64,000 nt of DNA, taken from NCBI GenBank assembly GCA_006937955.1, contig SSNP01000174.1, positions 554,267 through 618,266 on the forward strand. Direction: 5' to 3'. The DNA is from Pachypanchax playfairii (taxonomy: Eukaryota > Chordata > Actinopteri > Cyprinodontiformes > Aplocheilidae). Positions 22,085 to 31,809 of this stretch are shown here, one piece after another. The translations under genes were made by a program, and so were the position numbers. The notes under the pieces were generated by a model. That model did no database searches. It saw nothing but the letters and a program-made list of their open reading frames with translations, and was not told the origin of the DNA. Every line of letters starts with the position of its first letter. Within the stretch, counting starts at the first letter, position 1.

Positions 22085-22440
22085 TTACATTTCAAATGCA
22101 TGGAGAGGAAGAGTGAGTAACAAAACTGAAAACTGTGGCTTTTTGGACAACATAGTTCTTGGTGATCTTGTCCTTGCTAATCGTGGCTTTAATATTCACG
22201 TCACTTAAGGTTGCAGAAGGGCTCATGTAAAAATTCTAGCCTTCACATGTGGAAAGTCCCAGTTTGCTTCTGTTGACTTGGAAACAAAATTGCCCACATC
22301 AGGATTCATGTTGAGTGTGTGATCAGTAACGTGCGTCATAAATAAACCTTCTGGATAGAATACTGCCAGTTGGTTTCTTGATGTGCAAAGATAATGATAA
22401 TTATTGTACCATTGATAAGATTCTCTCTTGTGCTCTGATG
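22085..22440 (+). pseudogene. Degenerate DDE_4 transposase catalytic segment
   Basis: The plus strand reads [20 protein letters not shown], then [10 protein letters not shown], then (after frame breaks) AHVKILAFTCGKSQFASVDL. In DDE_Tnp_4 transposases fused to THAP domains the equivalent core is GD.VLADRGF, where the Asp is catalytic. Here it is Asn, and stops interrupt the frame. Orientation and position fit the 3' part of the transposon begun by the THAP exons upstream, now separated by the MITE at 21,262-21,971. Confidence 0.5.
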
Positions 22441-22763
22441 AACCTGTGCCCATCAGTTGTTGATTTCGACTAAAGTATATTTTTTTAATGCACTGTCACT
22501 AAAAATATCAACCATTCTGGACTATATTATAGCCTAAAATTATTAATAACTGACTATTAAGTACAAACAAACTGAACAGTTATTCTTATTATACTGTTGC
22601 TGAGGAGAACACACTGCGTACGTTCAGAACACAGATTTATTAAAGGAAAACCCCAGTTACCCAAGAGCCAACTCGTACGGATCTGCACCGCTAATAAACC
22701 TTAACTTTTCCAATATTCGCGCCTTTTACTGCAGACAAAGTCCTTCCATGTATGCCTTTGCAT

Positions 22764-24065
22764 TTAATGTATTTTGAGGAGCTTTTTCTTTTTTTCTGTC
22801 CACTGAAGTGCAGTTTCTCTGGTGGGTATATGAGATTTGTCGACTGGGATAAAGTCACGAGAGTAGGCTTGTTCTTTTTGGACAAGGGTTTCAGAGTCAA
22901 AACCACGAACCCGTAAGTTGTTAGTAAGTTTGCTGGCCACAACTGTGTCAACAGAAGTCATTGTGCTAAGTTTTAACTGCACTGGTTGGGCATCTACTTT
23001 CAGTTCTGAGGCCAAATCATCTAAAATAAAGGACGAGTCACTCTGGGTGTCAAGTAGTGCATATGTGGGCACTTCCCTTTGGGGTTCTGATGAAAGTGAC
23101 ACAAAGACTGGCACTATGCTGGATGTGGAGGATGTTTTTCTTGTTAGCACATCAGCCATGACCTTATGTACTTCCTTGTTTGCACTTTCGGCTGGGGCTT
23201 CTGTGCGCTCTGTTTTCCTTTTTGATTCATTTAACTTCTCAGAGTGCAAACAGGTGGGGTGACGTTGACCACACTTGTTGCAAGTATGACGTCCTTTGCA
23301 TTCTTTAGTTATGTGACCCTTTTTTAAACATCCAAAGCAGAGGTGATTTTCATGAATGAAAACTTTCTTATCATCATCAGTCTTTTCTGAGAAGATGAGA
23401 CACTTGGTTATGCCATGCGATTCATTTTTGGAAAACAAACAAGGTGGATTAGGTTTGAAAGTGGCTACTGTGAATGAAAGAGACTGTGACTGGGCAGTTG
23501 TATTGAGTGCTTTGGCTCTTTTTATGCACCTTTCCTCTGATTTTTTTTCATTTGTTAGAAATGGTGAGGCAACAGGATTGCAAACTATTTTGGCTTCCTT
23601 TTGTATGAACCTTGGAAAGTGGGCAAAGTTGGGGTAATCTTGGCCTTTGTCTAGCTCTTCCACTACAATACGACTCCATCTTCGTACTATCCAGTCGGGC
23701 TGTTTTTTGAGGATTTTGTGATTTTCCTCACAGTCATTGAGAATATCTAGGCCCTTGACTTGAGGGATAGCCTCAGCACTGCTTTGGAGAAAATCAGCAA
23801 ATTCTCTCAGTGCTATGGGGTCATTGGCAGCTATTTTAGGCCATTTTGTAAGCGTAGCTCTGAAGGTTCTTTGAACAACAAATGGGCTGCCATATCTTTC
23901 CTGCAGAACGCTCCAAATGCCGTTGTATGCTTGCACACTATTTTGAAATAAATATCCTTCCACTGCTATCCGAGCCTCACCTGCAAGGTAACCTTTCAGA
24001 TACAACATTTTCTCACATACAGGTAAGGGTTTATCACCAATTAGTGCCATAAAGGATATTCTCAT
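22764..24065 (-). CDS. BEL/Pao retrotransposon gag-protease fragment, copy 1
   Basis: A 433-residue open frame. Residues 1-190 match the gag-like DUF1759 region (MRISFMALIGDKPL, YLKGYLAGEA, WSVLQERYGSP, FADFLQSSAEAIP). Two zinc-binding motifs follow, CFGCLKKGHITKEC (C-x2-C-x4-H-x4-C) and CNKCGQRHPTC. A retropepsin-like DUF1758 segment then has ALLDTQSDSSFI with the active-site Asp. This order is specific to BEL/Pao elements. The frame stops at 22,764 before any reverse transcriptase, so the 3' part is lost. The gag N-terminus lies upstream, interrupted by an LTR. Confidence 0.75.
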   Translation of the reverse strand: MRISFMALIGDKPLPVCEKMLYLKGYLAGEARIAVEGYLFQNSVQAYNGIWSVLQERYGSPFVVQRTFRATLTKWPKIAANDPIALREFADFLQSSAEAIPQVKGLDILNDCEENHKILKKQPDWIVRRWSRIVVEELDKGQDYPNFAHFPRFIQKEAKIVCNPVASPFLTNEKKSEERCIKRAKALNTTAQSQSLSFTVATFKPNPPCLFSKNESHGITKCLIFSEKTDDDKKVFIHENHLCFGCLKKGHITKECKGRHTCNKCGQRHPTCLHSEKLNESKRKTERTEAPAESANKEVHKVMADVLTRKTSSTSSIVPVFVSLSSEPQREVPTYALLDTQSDSSFILDDLASELKVDAQPVQLKLSTMTSVDTVVASKLTNNLRVRGFDSETLVQKEQAYSRDFIPVDKSHIPTRETALQWTEKKKKLLKIH

Positions 24066-25438
24066 CCAGAAGTGCCATGGCGAGACTCAAATGTCGGTGC
24101 TTTGCCTTTGTTTCCACTTCCTGTTGTCTTAATTTTGCCAGTGTCTCATGTTCCTTTAATTTCCATTCATTCTCCATTTGGCTGATTTTGGTTTGCTGTG
24201 CAAGTATTTCTTGTGTGGATTTAGCCTGCTCTACTTTAGCTGCAAGCTCAGCTTCTGCCCCACAACTTCCAGAAGAATCTTTTAACAAAATCTGGAGTCA
24301 TGGTATGGTTACGGCAAATTGGTTCGTAATGTTGCTCGAGTGCGCCGTGCTTATCTCTTATGTCATGACTGGCACTGTTTAGCTCTTCATGTGTGCAGAA
24401 GCCTTTTAGTTTAGTTCTGATTTCCTTAGCAGACTCCTTCCAACTTTCATATTGTCATGCCTGGAGGTTTGTACAGAACTCTAAGATGAACCCAGACTTC
24501 AGACCAACACACGGGAGTCTTTTGAAAAGTTAAACAGTGTTTAATTTTTACAGTGAATGACAATACAGGAGAATGTGCAAAAGGCAGGAGATCCGGGACT
24601 GGAACGGCTCAGGATGAGATCTGGCAGCGGAGGAGAAACAGGTTAGTGTATGATTGATTCTGACTTGAACTGAGGTGTTGTCTGCGGTGCGCGGGGAACG
24701 TGCTCACAGAACTTATGGTGCTGGAAAGGCAGGGAGTGCGTGGAGGAGGACTGAGGAACCAGCAGAGGTGGTGGTGAGTTTCCAGGCGATGATGATGATG
24801 ATGAAGGTAATCCAGAGTTGGTGGTAGTATCCGAGTGTGGAGATGAGACAGGGGCGACAGCGATGTTGTCAGTCTGACCAGGGCAGGTGCTGAGGATCCA
24901 GAGAGGACCAGAGACAGACCAGGACCAGGGAGACGGAGACGGTCGTGACGGACCACGACGGAACCAGAAGCACTCCGGACGGCGCAGCAGACGGCTAGCG
25001 CAAAGGAGGCGCTCAGGACCAGGACCGGGACTAGGAGACGGAAAGGAGAGGATCAGGTAAGTTTGCTAGTAAATAAAGTTGTGCTCAGGTTCTTACTAAT
25101 CAGGCCACTTGTTACCACTGTAAGTGTTGTGACAAACTGCCGTCTGTCTCCAGTTCCTCCTCTGCTTAAATACCCAACCACTGAGGGCTGGGTAACGAGC
25201 CGCACCTGGAACCACTGATCAGCTGCTGCCACGCCCTGCAATGAGAGGTTAATTCATCCAAAACACCACACACCAGCTGCTGAGAACCTGACACATATGC
25301 CTTGTTGAATGCTCTTTCATTTTTCCTTGCTTCATGTTCTTGCATTTCTTGACCCTTTTCAGTTAGGTGTCTTTCACGGTTGCTGGATCTAACCCTTTGT
25401 TGCTCTGAGTTGGCAGTGTCTTCAGCAGGTTTCAACAT
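24066..25438 (-). pseudogene. N-terminal gag region of BEL/Pao copy 1, interrupted
   Basis: The start codon at 25,438 (MLKPAEDTANSEQQR) leads into a charged helical region (RERHLTEKGQEMQEHEARKN). The LTR at 24,453-25,293 then intervenes, and the frame resumes in pieces to the coiled segment AEAELAAKVEQAKSTQEILA (24,288-24,070). Compared with copy 2 (61,360-62,236) it lacks about 200 bp near 24,285 and about 190 bp near 24,100, so it carries deletions as well as the insertion. Confidence 0.6.
24453..25293 (-). mobile_element. Solo Ty3/gypsy LTR inserted in BEL/Pao gag
   Basis: On the plus strand it starts TGTCATGCCT and ends GAACCTGACA, with the 5-bp duplication CATAT on both sides (24,448-24,452 and 25,294-25,298). 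The equivalent position in BEL copy 2 (about 62,115) has a single CATAT and no LTR, a direct empty-site comparison. It is 841 bp, the same family as 9649-10,503 and 37,691-38,463. Confidence 0.85.
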
Positions 25439-25767
25439 TTGGTTACTAAAATATGTATACTTCCCTTTGTATTAATGTCTGAGCTTAAATTTACATGAGT
25501 ATTATTATTATTATTATTTTGATTTTCTTAAACTTTTTAAGACTATTTGGGAAGCAATACTCAAATCAGACATTTACACCACATAGGTACACATGTTAGC
25601 AACCACACGTTCAGCAGAATATGACCCTAAATACTGCTGATGTACCACAATATTATTTGCGAAAAGTAAACCCATAAAATTTAAAAGAGCATAATGACTT
25701 AAGTACAATGCACTGTAACCTTAAAGGTGTAAATCACAACAATATTTAAAGTAAATAACTCTGAGTA
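25439..25767 (-). other. 5' leader of BEL/Pao copy 1, shared with 62,950-63,240
   Basis: Upstream of the gag start the sequence aligns with the equivalent region of copy 2, including TATGTATACTTCCCTTTGTA and ATTTGCGAAAAGTAAACCCA. No coding sequence. It could be leader or LTR, but no LTR boundary can be fixed. Confidence 0.5.
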
Positions 25768-25770
25768 TTA

Positions 25771-27104
25771 TGCCGCTTTTCCACCGACAGAACACAGTGC
25801 GGCTCGGTTCACTTTAGCCCCCTGCGGACCCTTTTCCACCGCCTTTCTCGGGTCTTAACCGTGTCATTCCGCGCCAACCCGGCCTCTTTTTTCAGACCAC
25901 CTCCTCGGTGGTCCGAAGCGGCCCAAAGCGGGCCCACACGCCCACCTGTCTACTGATTGGTCCAGTAAACTGCTACCAGTGACACGACTACCTACGCAGT
26001 GGTAGCCCCTGATTGGCCCGGCCGTGTGTGGTGTTCACGTTCAGAAACGCTCCCGCAAAAGGCTTTAAAAAAAACTCCCAGCAACCATACAAATATTTAT
26101 TTTAAAATACAATTGACTTTGGACAATGGTGACTTCCTCCAAAGGCTAAGGCTAAACATTTTTTAACCCGGTGTGACCTGGAAACAGTAATCCACGCTTT
26201 CATCACCAGTAGACTAGATTACTGTAATGCACTTTTATTTGGCATACCTCAAAAACATCTTTCACGCCTTCAATTGGTCCAGAACGCTGCAGCACGGCTT
26301 TTGACAAACACCAAAAAGAGAGATCACATTTCCCCCATCCTGGCCTCTCTGCATTGGTTGCCCGTAACTTACCGCATACATTTTAAGATTCTTTTATATG
26401 TTTTTAAATCTTTAAATGCTCTGACCCCCCCCTATCTTTCGGAGCTTCTCCAGCTCCATGCTCCAGCTCGCCCCCTTCGGTCGGCTGAGATGGTGCGGCT
26501 GAAGGTGCCACGGTCTCGCCGGAGGATGTGGGGGGACAGAGCATTTTCTGTGGCGGGTCCGAGGTTGTGGAACCTGCTACCGCTACAGATTCGACAAGCC
26601 TCGTCTCTGGCTGTCTTTAAGTCTCAACTTAAAACCTACTTGTTTGCCTTGGCTTTCCCCCCATCTTGAGCCTTTCTATCTTTGTCTTGTTATTTTATGT
26701 CTTTGTCTTTTATTATTCATATATGTTTAATGTTTCACATTCTTTTGTGGTGTTTTTATCTGTTTAACTTAGTTCAGCGCTTTGTATCAGCTGCTGCTGT
26801 TCTTAAAGCGCTATATAAATAAAGTTGACTTGACTTGACTCCACAAGAACCAAAAATCAAACCAACCAAAATGAACCACAGACAGAGTGCAAAGTACAAA
26901 AACACACGTACAGTATATCCGCCATTGTTGTTGTTGTTTCACGCGCTGTGACGTCGCGGACAAAGACTTTTGCGCGTCACTTTTCATAGCCAGGTGGGCA
27001 CGCCCCTATTCCCACTTACGTCCGCTTTATGTTTCCACCGCCTCAAGCGAGTTGATCTGCACTACACTGTACCGCCGTGCCAATTTGTCTGTGGAAAAGG
27101 GGCA
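25771..27104. mobile_element. TTA-flanked MITE (PIF/Harbinger-like) carrying an L2 insertion
   Basis: Ends TGCCGCTTTTCCACCGACAG and the inverse TTTGTCTGTGGAAAAGGGGC..CA, flanked by TTA on each side (25,768-25,770 and 27,105-27,107). The duplicate block near 63,240 has the empty site GAGTATTAGTATGCAGG. A second copy, 60,118-60,755, lacks the L2. Without the L2 the length is about 632 bp. The 3-bp TTA target supports PIF/Harbinger. No transposase is encoded. Confidence 0.7.
26142..26838 (+). mobile_element. 5'-truncated L2 LINE with C-terminal ORF2 frame
   Basis: Flanked by CTCCA (26,137-26,141 and 26,839-26,843). The other MITE copy shows an uninterrupted CTTCCTCCACAAGAACC at 60,479. The 131-residue frame at 26,274-26,669 reads VQNAAARLL, HISPILASLHWLPV, PPYLSELL, RSAEMVRLKVPRSRR and FKSQLKTYLF, the C-terminal end of L2-type reverse transcriptases. 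The 3' end has AAAGCGCTATATAAATAAAG and a TTGAC microsatellite. The catalytic domain is absent. Confidence 0.85.
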
Positions 27105-27107
27105 TTA

Positions 27108-27797
27108 GTGTCGGGTAATTAATCTCCTTATCAGCAAATTCCTTACTGAGTATAATACCTGAAACTTTGTGAAGTGACAATTCAGAGTTCAATGCAGGTG
27201 GCTAATGAAGTAGTGAAATGAAGTGTGATGATATTGACTGCCGCAGGAATCTCTCTCAGCTGATAAACGGGCTTAACACAACCGGCGTGGGGGGGCTGCA
27301 CTATCTTCCGTCTTCACCAAGCGATCGAGTTTTCACTGTAGCAGTCCCTCAGCCCAAAGAAAGAAAAGAGTCTCGACAGGTGCAGTTTTTCTGCTTACTT
27401 CAGAATTAATTGAATCAATACTGCTGGAGTGCACCATGCACTGTGAAAACTAAGCGGGAGAAACAAATACATCCATTTAGGGATTTTACACTTAGATGTT
27501 AATTGCATAACGTACAAAATATAACAAATATCAACTCGACCAGTGATTACAATCAAACATATACCTTGCTCTGCCTTCCAAGGGCTGCGGTATGCTGCTT
27601 GTTCAGTCAGAAGTCAGATTTTGTTCTTCTTGAAGCGCTGCATTCTGGCAAATGTGCGCCAAAATCCTGAGTTCTGATATGGACGGAAGTCTGACGTCAT
27701 CACTGGTTAGGTAATAGTGCCATCTATTGTGCATTGCTAATAATGCAGGCTTATACACATAAGACACAAGCTACACATTTACAATGAATCCAGTGAT
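27108..27797. repeat. Segment duplicated at 63,245-63,870
   Basis: Near-identical to the end of the window (TCTCTCAGCTGATAAACGGG, GAGTGCACCATGCACTGTGA, CAGTGATTACAATCAAACAT). It is contiguous with the BEL/Pao block on both sides, so it belongs to one duplicated unit. I see no protein-coding signature. Confidence 0.65.
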
Positions 27798-27914
27798 ATC
27801 CAAAGTTATATAAGATTCTATAAAAATGTGTAACATTTTCTTGTCCTTTCTATCACTGATGGAAACTTTCTAGATTTTATACTATATTTATATACTTTTC
27901 TTTCTGATATACAG

Positions 27915-27984
27915 ATACACCTGTGGAAATGACAGTACTATGCCCAATGAAAGAGAAAACATCTGCTACAGGGAGACTCCACAG
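27915..27984 (+). pseudogene. Exon resembling the C-terminal domain of P2X7-like receptors
   Basis: Bounded by an acceptor (TGATATACAG) and a donor CAG|GTAGAC. The encoded peptide YTCGNDSTMPNERENICYRE follows the pattern C.CGNC..MPTE.E..CC.E that I associate with the cysteine-rich intracellular tail of fish P2X7-like proteins. Two of the expected cysteines appear as Asp and Tyr. It lies in a roughly 630-bp segment absent from the duplicate block at 63.9 kb. Short exon, so the call is tentative. Confidence 0.35.
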
Positions 27985-28071
27985 GTAGACATCATATATG
28001 GCTTACTGACAAATACCCCTTTTCTGAGCCACAAAAGTAAAAATGTAGCTATTTGCTTTTTCGTGTCATAG

Positions 28072-28238
28072 GTTCTCAGAAGCAGCGGTGGCTGGTGAAA
28101 TATTTTATGGGCGGGGAAACAGTTCTATATGCAGCAAGTCACCCTGATGAGATGCTGAGTGAAGACAAAACACTCCTCAATGTGCAGCAGGATGGTGTCA
28201 CACACCTGAAAAACATTAACAGTTTTTCATTCAAATGA
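28072..28238 (+). CDS. Possible exon, unknown product
   Basis: It follows a pyrimidine-rich acceptor (TTTTTCGTGTCATAG). One frame reads GSQKQRWLVKYFMGGETVLY, then ASHPDEMLSEDKTLLNVQQD, ending NSFSFK and a stop. I do not recognise the family. It may be the exon after 27,915-27,984, although the simple splice between them does not keep this frame open. Confidence 0.2.
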
Positions 28239-28424
28239 ACTTACAACCATAATAGTTTTATGTCAATAACATTTCTGGAGACATTAAAGGCTTGTTTTGA
28301 GATAGATATGATTTTATTTAAGTGAAAACATTTAAAATTTTTGTGTTTGGCAAAACCATGTTTCAAGATTGTAAGACAAGTATTGTTGAGAAACTGATCA
28401 TAACATCATCTGCTAGTCATAATT

Positions 28425-28600
28425 TCAAACTTCATGACAACTTATTTTCTTTACAGACTTCTCTTTCACTGGGCTTAGCAAGTTTTCCTTCTGTTCAGTT
28501 TTATTCTGTCAGGAAAAAAAAAGAAAACATTGTTCTTACTTTCATTATCCATGTGTCTCCTGGTGTTCTCTTGCTGCTTTATTTTTTCGGAGGGTTGTTT
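28425..28600. repeat. Segment shared with the window end (63,870-64,000)
   Basis: ACTTCATGACAACTTATTTT, CAGACTTCTCTTTCACTGGG and the following bases recur at 63,872-64,000 up to the window edge. It resumes the duplicated block after the copy-specific segment at 27,798-28,424. Confidence 0.6.
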
Positions 28601-28609
28601 CATATCGGT

Positions 28610-28860
28610 CCGTGTATGTCGAGGCCAGTGGATTTTCGTTTCAAACTTAAATTGCAGAAAAACAGAAAACCACTTGGTATTCTGTTCATCATCTCTAAAA
28701 AAGAAAAACAGAAAATGACTTTTTTACTGATTTTACCGAAATTGCAAGAGTACCCAGCTGCGACCGCCGGGAGCGGCCATACCTTAACGCCATACCGGAT
28801 GTCACATGACCTCCATAGCGGAAGTTCTTGTTTAATGCGCCGGGCTGAATAAAATCTTTT
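28610..28860. repeat. Copy of the zinc-finger upstream region (left half)
   Basis: GAGTACCCAGCTGCGACC, TACCGGATGTCACATGACCTCCATAGCGG and GGGCTGAATAAAATC (quoted in parts) match 5905-6000 upstream of zinc-finger gene 1. The E-box is mutated to CACATG. The match continues on the far side of the L1 at 33,806, so this is a fourth copy of that promoter-like region, split by the LINE. Confidence 0.6.
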
Positions 28861-28873
28861 TTTTTTTTTTTTT

Positions 28874-29019
28874 CCTCATCAAGTCTTTTATTTCTGTGAG
28901 TGATGTCATCATTCTCTGGGTCTGGTTCAAGGAAATACATTAATGAAGTAGTGTTGCTACAACCAGCTGATATACAGCGTTTCACCATTTTATCAACACA
29001 AACACGAGCTCATGAATTC
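28874..29019 (-). other. Probable 3'-transduced sequence with a THAP-like start
   Basis: This lies between the L1's own A-tail and a second A-tail. On the minus strand it holds AATAAA at 28,887-28,892, 13 bases before the second tail, as expected if transcription read through the L1 signal into flanking DNA. It also contains MVKRCISAGCSNTTS from 28,988, which resembles the first residues of THAP-domain proteins (C-x4-C). The source locus is not in this window. Confidence 0.55.
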
Positions 29020-29236
29020 TTTTTTTTTTTTTTTTCAATAAACTTTATTTAAAGTTAGAACATTGAACAATCAGTAATTCCAGTTCAGTTTGTATTACAA
29101 GTATATAAAATAACAGGAGAATGAAACAAGACAATAGAAAAAAAAAGAAGAAGATTAGTGTGACAGACTTGGATTCCATAAGCATTCTGAGAATTACATT
29201 GTGACAGCACATAAATTAAAAACCTCTGAGTGGATA

Positions 29237-30619
29237 TCAATAAATGACATCCATTTCTTCACAGTTAGTTTTAAAGTGCTCTGAGATAACAGGAGTGAAA
29301 TTTTTAACAGACTCAATAAATCTATCACAATCATTAATATTGGAGTTTGACCTGTATATATCACTGTAAAATGACTCAACATATTTTGAGATGTCCAAAT
29401 GATTAGGGGTTATGTTGTCATTAATTTTAAGTGCAGAGATATTATTTCTTTTTTGGTTTCGTTTCTCGAGAGCAAAGAAATAGCTAGAATTTCTTTCACC
29501 TAGTTCCAACCATTTTGCTTTTGACCTTATAAAGGCCCCTTTTGCCATGTTAATATATGCAATGTCAATTTCCTCTTTTAGTTTTTCAATTTAATTTCTT
29601 CATCTTCTGATAAGATATCTTTCTTCATTAATATATTTAATTCATTCATGATATTGACTTCTTTAGCCTCCTTTTTTTTCTTTATATCCTTACTTCGTCT
29701 TATCGCTGCTTCCCTTATCTTAAATTTGAAAAATTCCCATTTCTGTGAGTGAATTATTTTAGTATCCCTAAATATTTGTTCTGCTGTATTTTTCACCAAA
29801 TTACAGAACATATCATCATTTAATAAATCATTATTTAGCTTCCAAAAACCACGCAAATTTCTTTGTTTTTGCTTATTACCTACTAAATGAATTGTAATCA
29901 CCTTGTGATCAGATAATGGAGCAAAATCATGAGAGGTTTCTAAAATATATTCTATATACAAAGGGGATATTAACCACAAGTCAATCCTAGATTGTATAGA
30001 TCTATTTGCATTACTCCAGGTAAACTCTTTGATATCAGAATTTGAGAATCGCCATACATCAATAACTGTCAGTTGTTCACAGAAAAAAAATGGTGCTTTT
30101 AAATCTTGAGTGTTGGATTGTTCTTATTGGTGTTCTATCTATAAGGTCGTCCGGAGCATCATTATAATCCCCTCCAAGTATCAAATGTGCTCCCTTATAT
30201 TTCAGTTGAAGAGTTTCAAGTTTCTTACATAGATGCATACACATTGTTTTTGCCAGAGTTGTGTTGTTATGATTATACAAATTACACACTATGAAGAAGG
30301 TGTTATCCAATTTGAAAACAAGAATAATCCATCTACCCTCATCTGAAGATAATGACTCAATAATGTTACCTTTAAATTTGTTCAACAGAATAGCTACTCC
30401 TGCAGATTGTTGAGACCCATGACAAAAATAACATTGATCACCCCACTGTGTTTTCCAAAATTTTACATCATTATCACTTGAGTGAGTTTCCTGTAGGAGA
30501 ATCAAATCAGCATTTTTTCGTCTACAGAAAATGAAAGTAGATTTTCTTTTGGTGCTATCACGGATACCTCTGACATTAAGGGATATTATTTTTAAGGAAC
30601 TGAAGTGTAAGTCCGCCAT
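29237..30619 (-). pseudogene. L1 ORF2 N-terminal half (endonuclease), reverse transcriptase deleted
   Basis: Start MADLHFSSLKIISLNVRGIR at 30,619, then LLQETHSS, GVAILLNKF and LILGGDYN: an AP-type endonuclease. Frame breaks lie near 30,080 and 29,560. The later pieces read PLSDHKVITIHL and WLELGERNSSYFFALEKRN, the linker that normally precedes the reverse transcriptase. The frame ends at 29,237 and only about 200 bases separate it from the A-tail, so the polymerase domain has been deleted. Confidence 0.75.
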
Positions 30620-30960
30620 AAAAAAAGAAAGACTAAAGTGAACTGGATGTCTGGAAGAAAAACTAGAAACTTATAAATTGCCTAAGATATAAGCAAACGA
30701 GGAAGATACTCTCAAAGGGAAATGCACTAAGTAATGAGTACCTTAATAAAAGTTTTTGAACTCTTTATTTGTTTTATATTTAGAAGTAAACCAATTACTC
30801 AAACTAGCCAATGGCTGTAGGTAGTTTTTTTTTTTTAACAACTCACAATATAAAGTGCATTGAATTTAACATAACTGAGTGTTAAATCATCACCACCATG
30901 TTATATGTTGAACAGTTAACTTGGTGTTAATGCTTTTTTTTTTTTTAAAGCAAGATAAGT

Positions 30961-31715
30961 TTAAAGCAGTACTTAGGAGCTTTCAGTTTAGGTTTATTTT
31001 GGCGGCGCCACTGGACAAAAGCGGTATTATTTTACGTGACCGAAGCCTGCATTTCCCATGAGCACCAGCGCGTAGCGTCGTAAAATCCAGATACCCCGTC
31101 CGCCAGCAGTTGGATTGAACTACATTACATTTCGGTTTCCAGTGGCTGAGTGAATGAACTGTCAACCTGGTGGCCAGTTATTACTTCCATGCAAATTTGC
31201 TGGAAAGCTGGCATTAGCATTTTGATTTGAGAATAGAAAGATACTTACTAGTCCAGCAGGAACAGAGCCACGGCAGCATCAGTCGGAAATCCCTCCTCAA
31301 CTTTGAGCTCACGCCAGCGAGTGAAAGCCGGGCCTATGTTGATTCTTGACTGTCCTTTTATCCGGTTACTCTCCCTTTTTCTTTTTTTTGTCTCCTCAGA
31401 CAAAACTTTTCGTTTTTTCGGGGCTTCTGCCATGTTAGCTGCAGTTGCGTGTAACAGGTTGCATCGAGTTCCGTGTTTATGACGAATGGGGAAAGGGGAA
31501 GTGACGTATGCCGAAAAGCAGCCTATCCATTCGTAGTTTTTTGTGTGGCAGGGTTCCCACCATCCTCCTCAAAGTTGTTTAGTGCCAGTGAAAGCGATAC
31601 AGACCCCCTCAAGCCATGACAGAGGTGTCATTCAACTTGTTGTAAGTCGCCATATAATCACAGAAGTTATGAAACTATTTCATGAAGGTTGAGAAGTTAC
31701 TTAGTGTTGGTTTAA
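30961..31715 (-). mobile_element. TTAA-flanked DNA transposon, copy 2
   Basis: Near-identical to 1579-2331 over its whole length, with TTAA at both ends (30,961-30,964 and 31,712-31,715) and unrelated flanks. It lies inside L1 copy 2, so it inserted after that L1. The high similarity of the two copies by eye suggests recent mobility, driven from elsewhere because no transposase is encoded here. Confidence 0.7.
31250..31433 (-). CDS. First-exon reading frame in TTAA element copy 2
   Basis: Same frame as 1866-2049, MAEAPKKRKVLSEETKKRKR to FPTDAAVALFLLD, with Arg in place of Cys at residue 39. The donor CTA|GTAAGTATC again cuts the apparent stop codon. Conservation of frame and donor in both copies suggests the exon was functional when the elements moved. 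Product unknown, probably nuclear given the lysine/arginine-rich N-terminus. Confidence 0.5.
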
Positions 31716-31809
31716 GAGAAAAAATAAGAAGTTATGTTTGGTTATAAACATAACCTGATGAACCTAAAGTTTTGGAATACCAAATATCATTTGAACAAAA
31801 GGATACAGT

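Noticed and set aside
24609..24956. 115-codon minus-strand frame rich in Pro, His and Ser
   Set aside because: It lies in the LTR inserted at 24,453-25,293. Composition reflects repetitive GATGATGATG-like DNA, and there is no domain.
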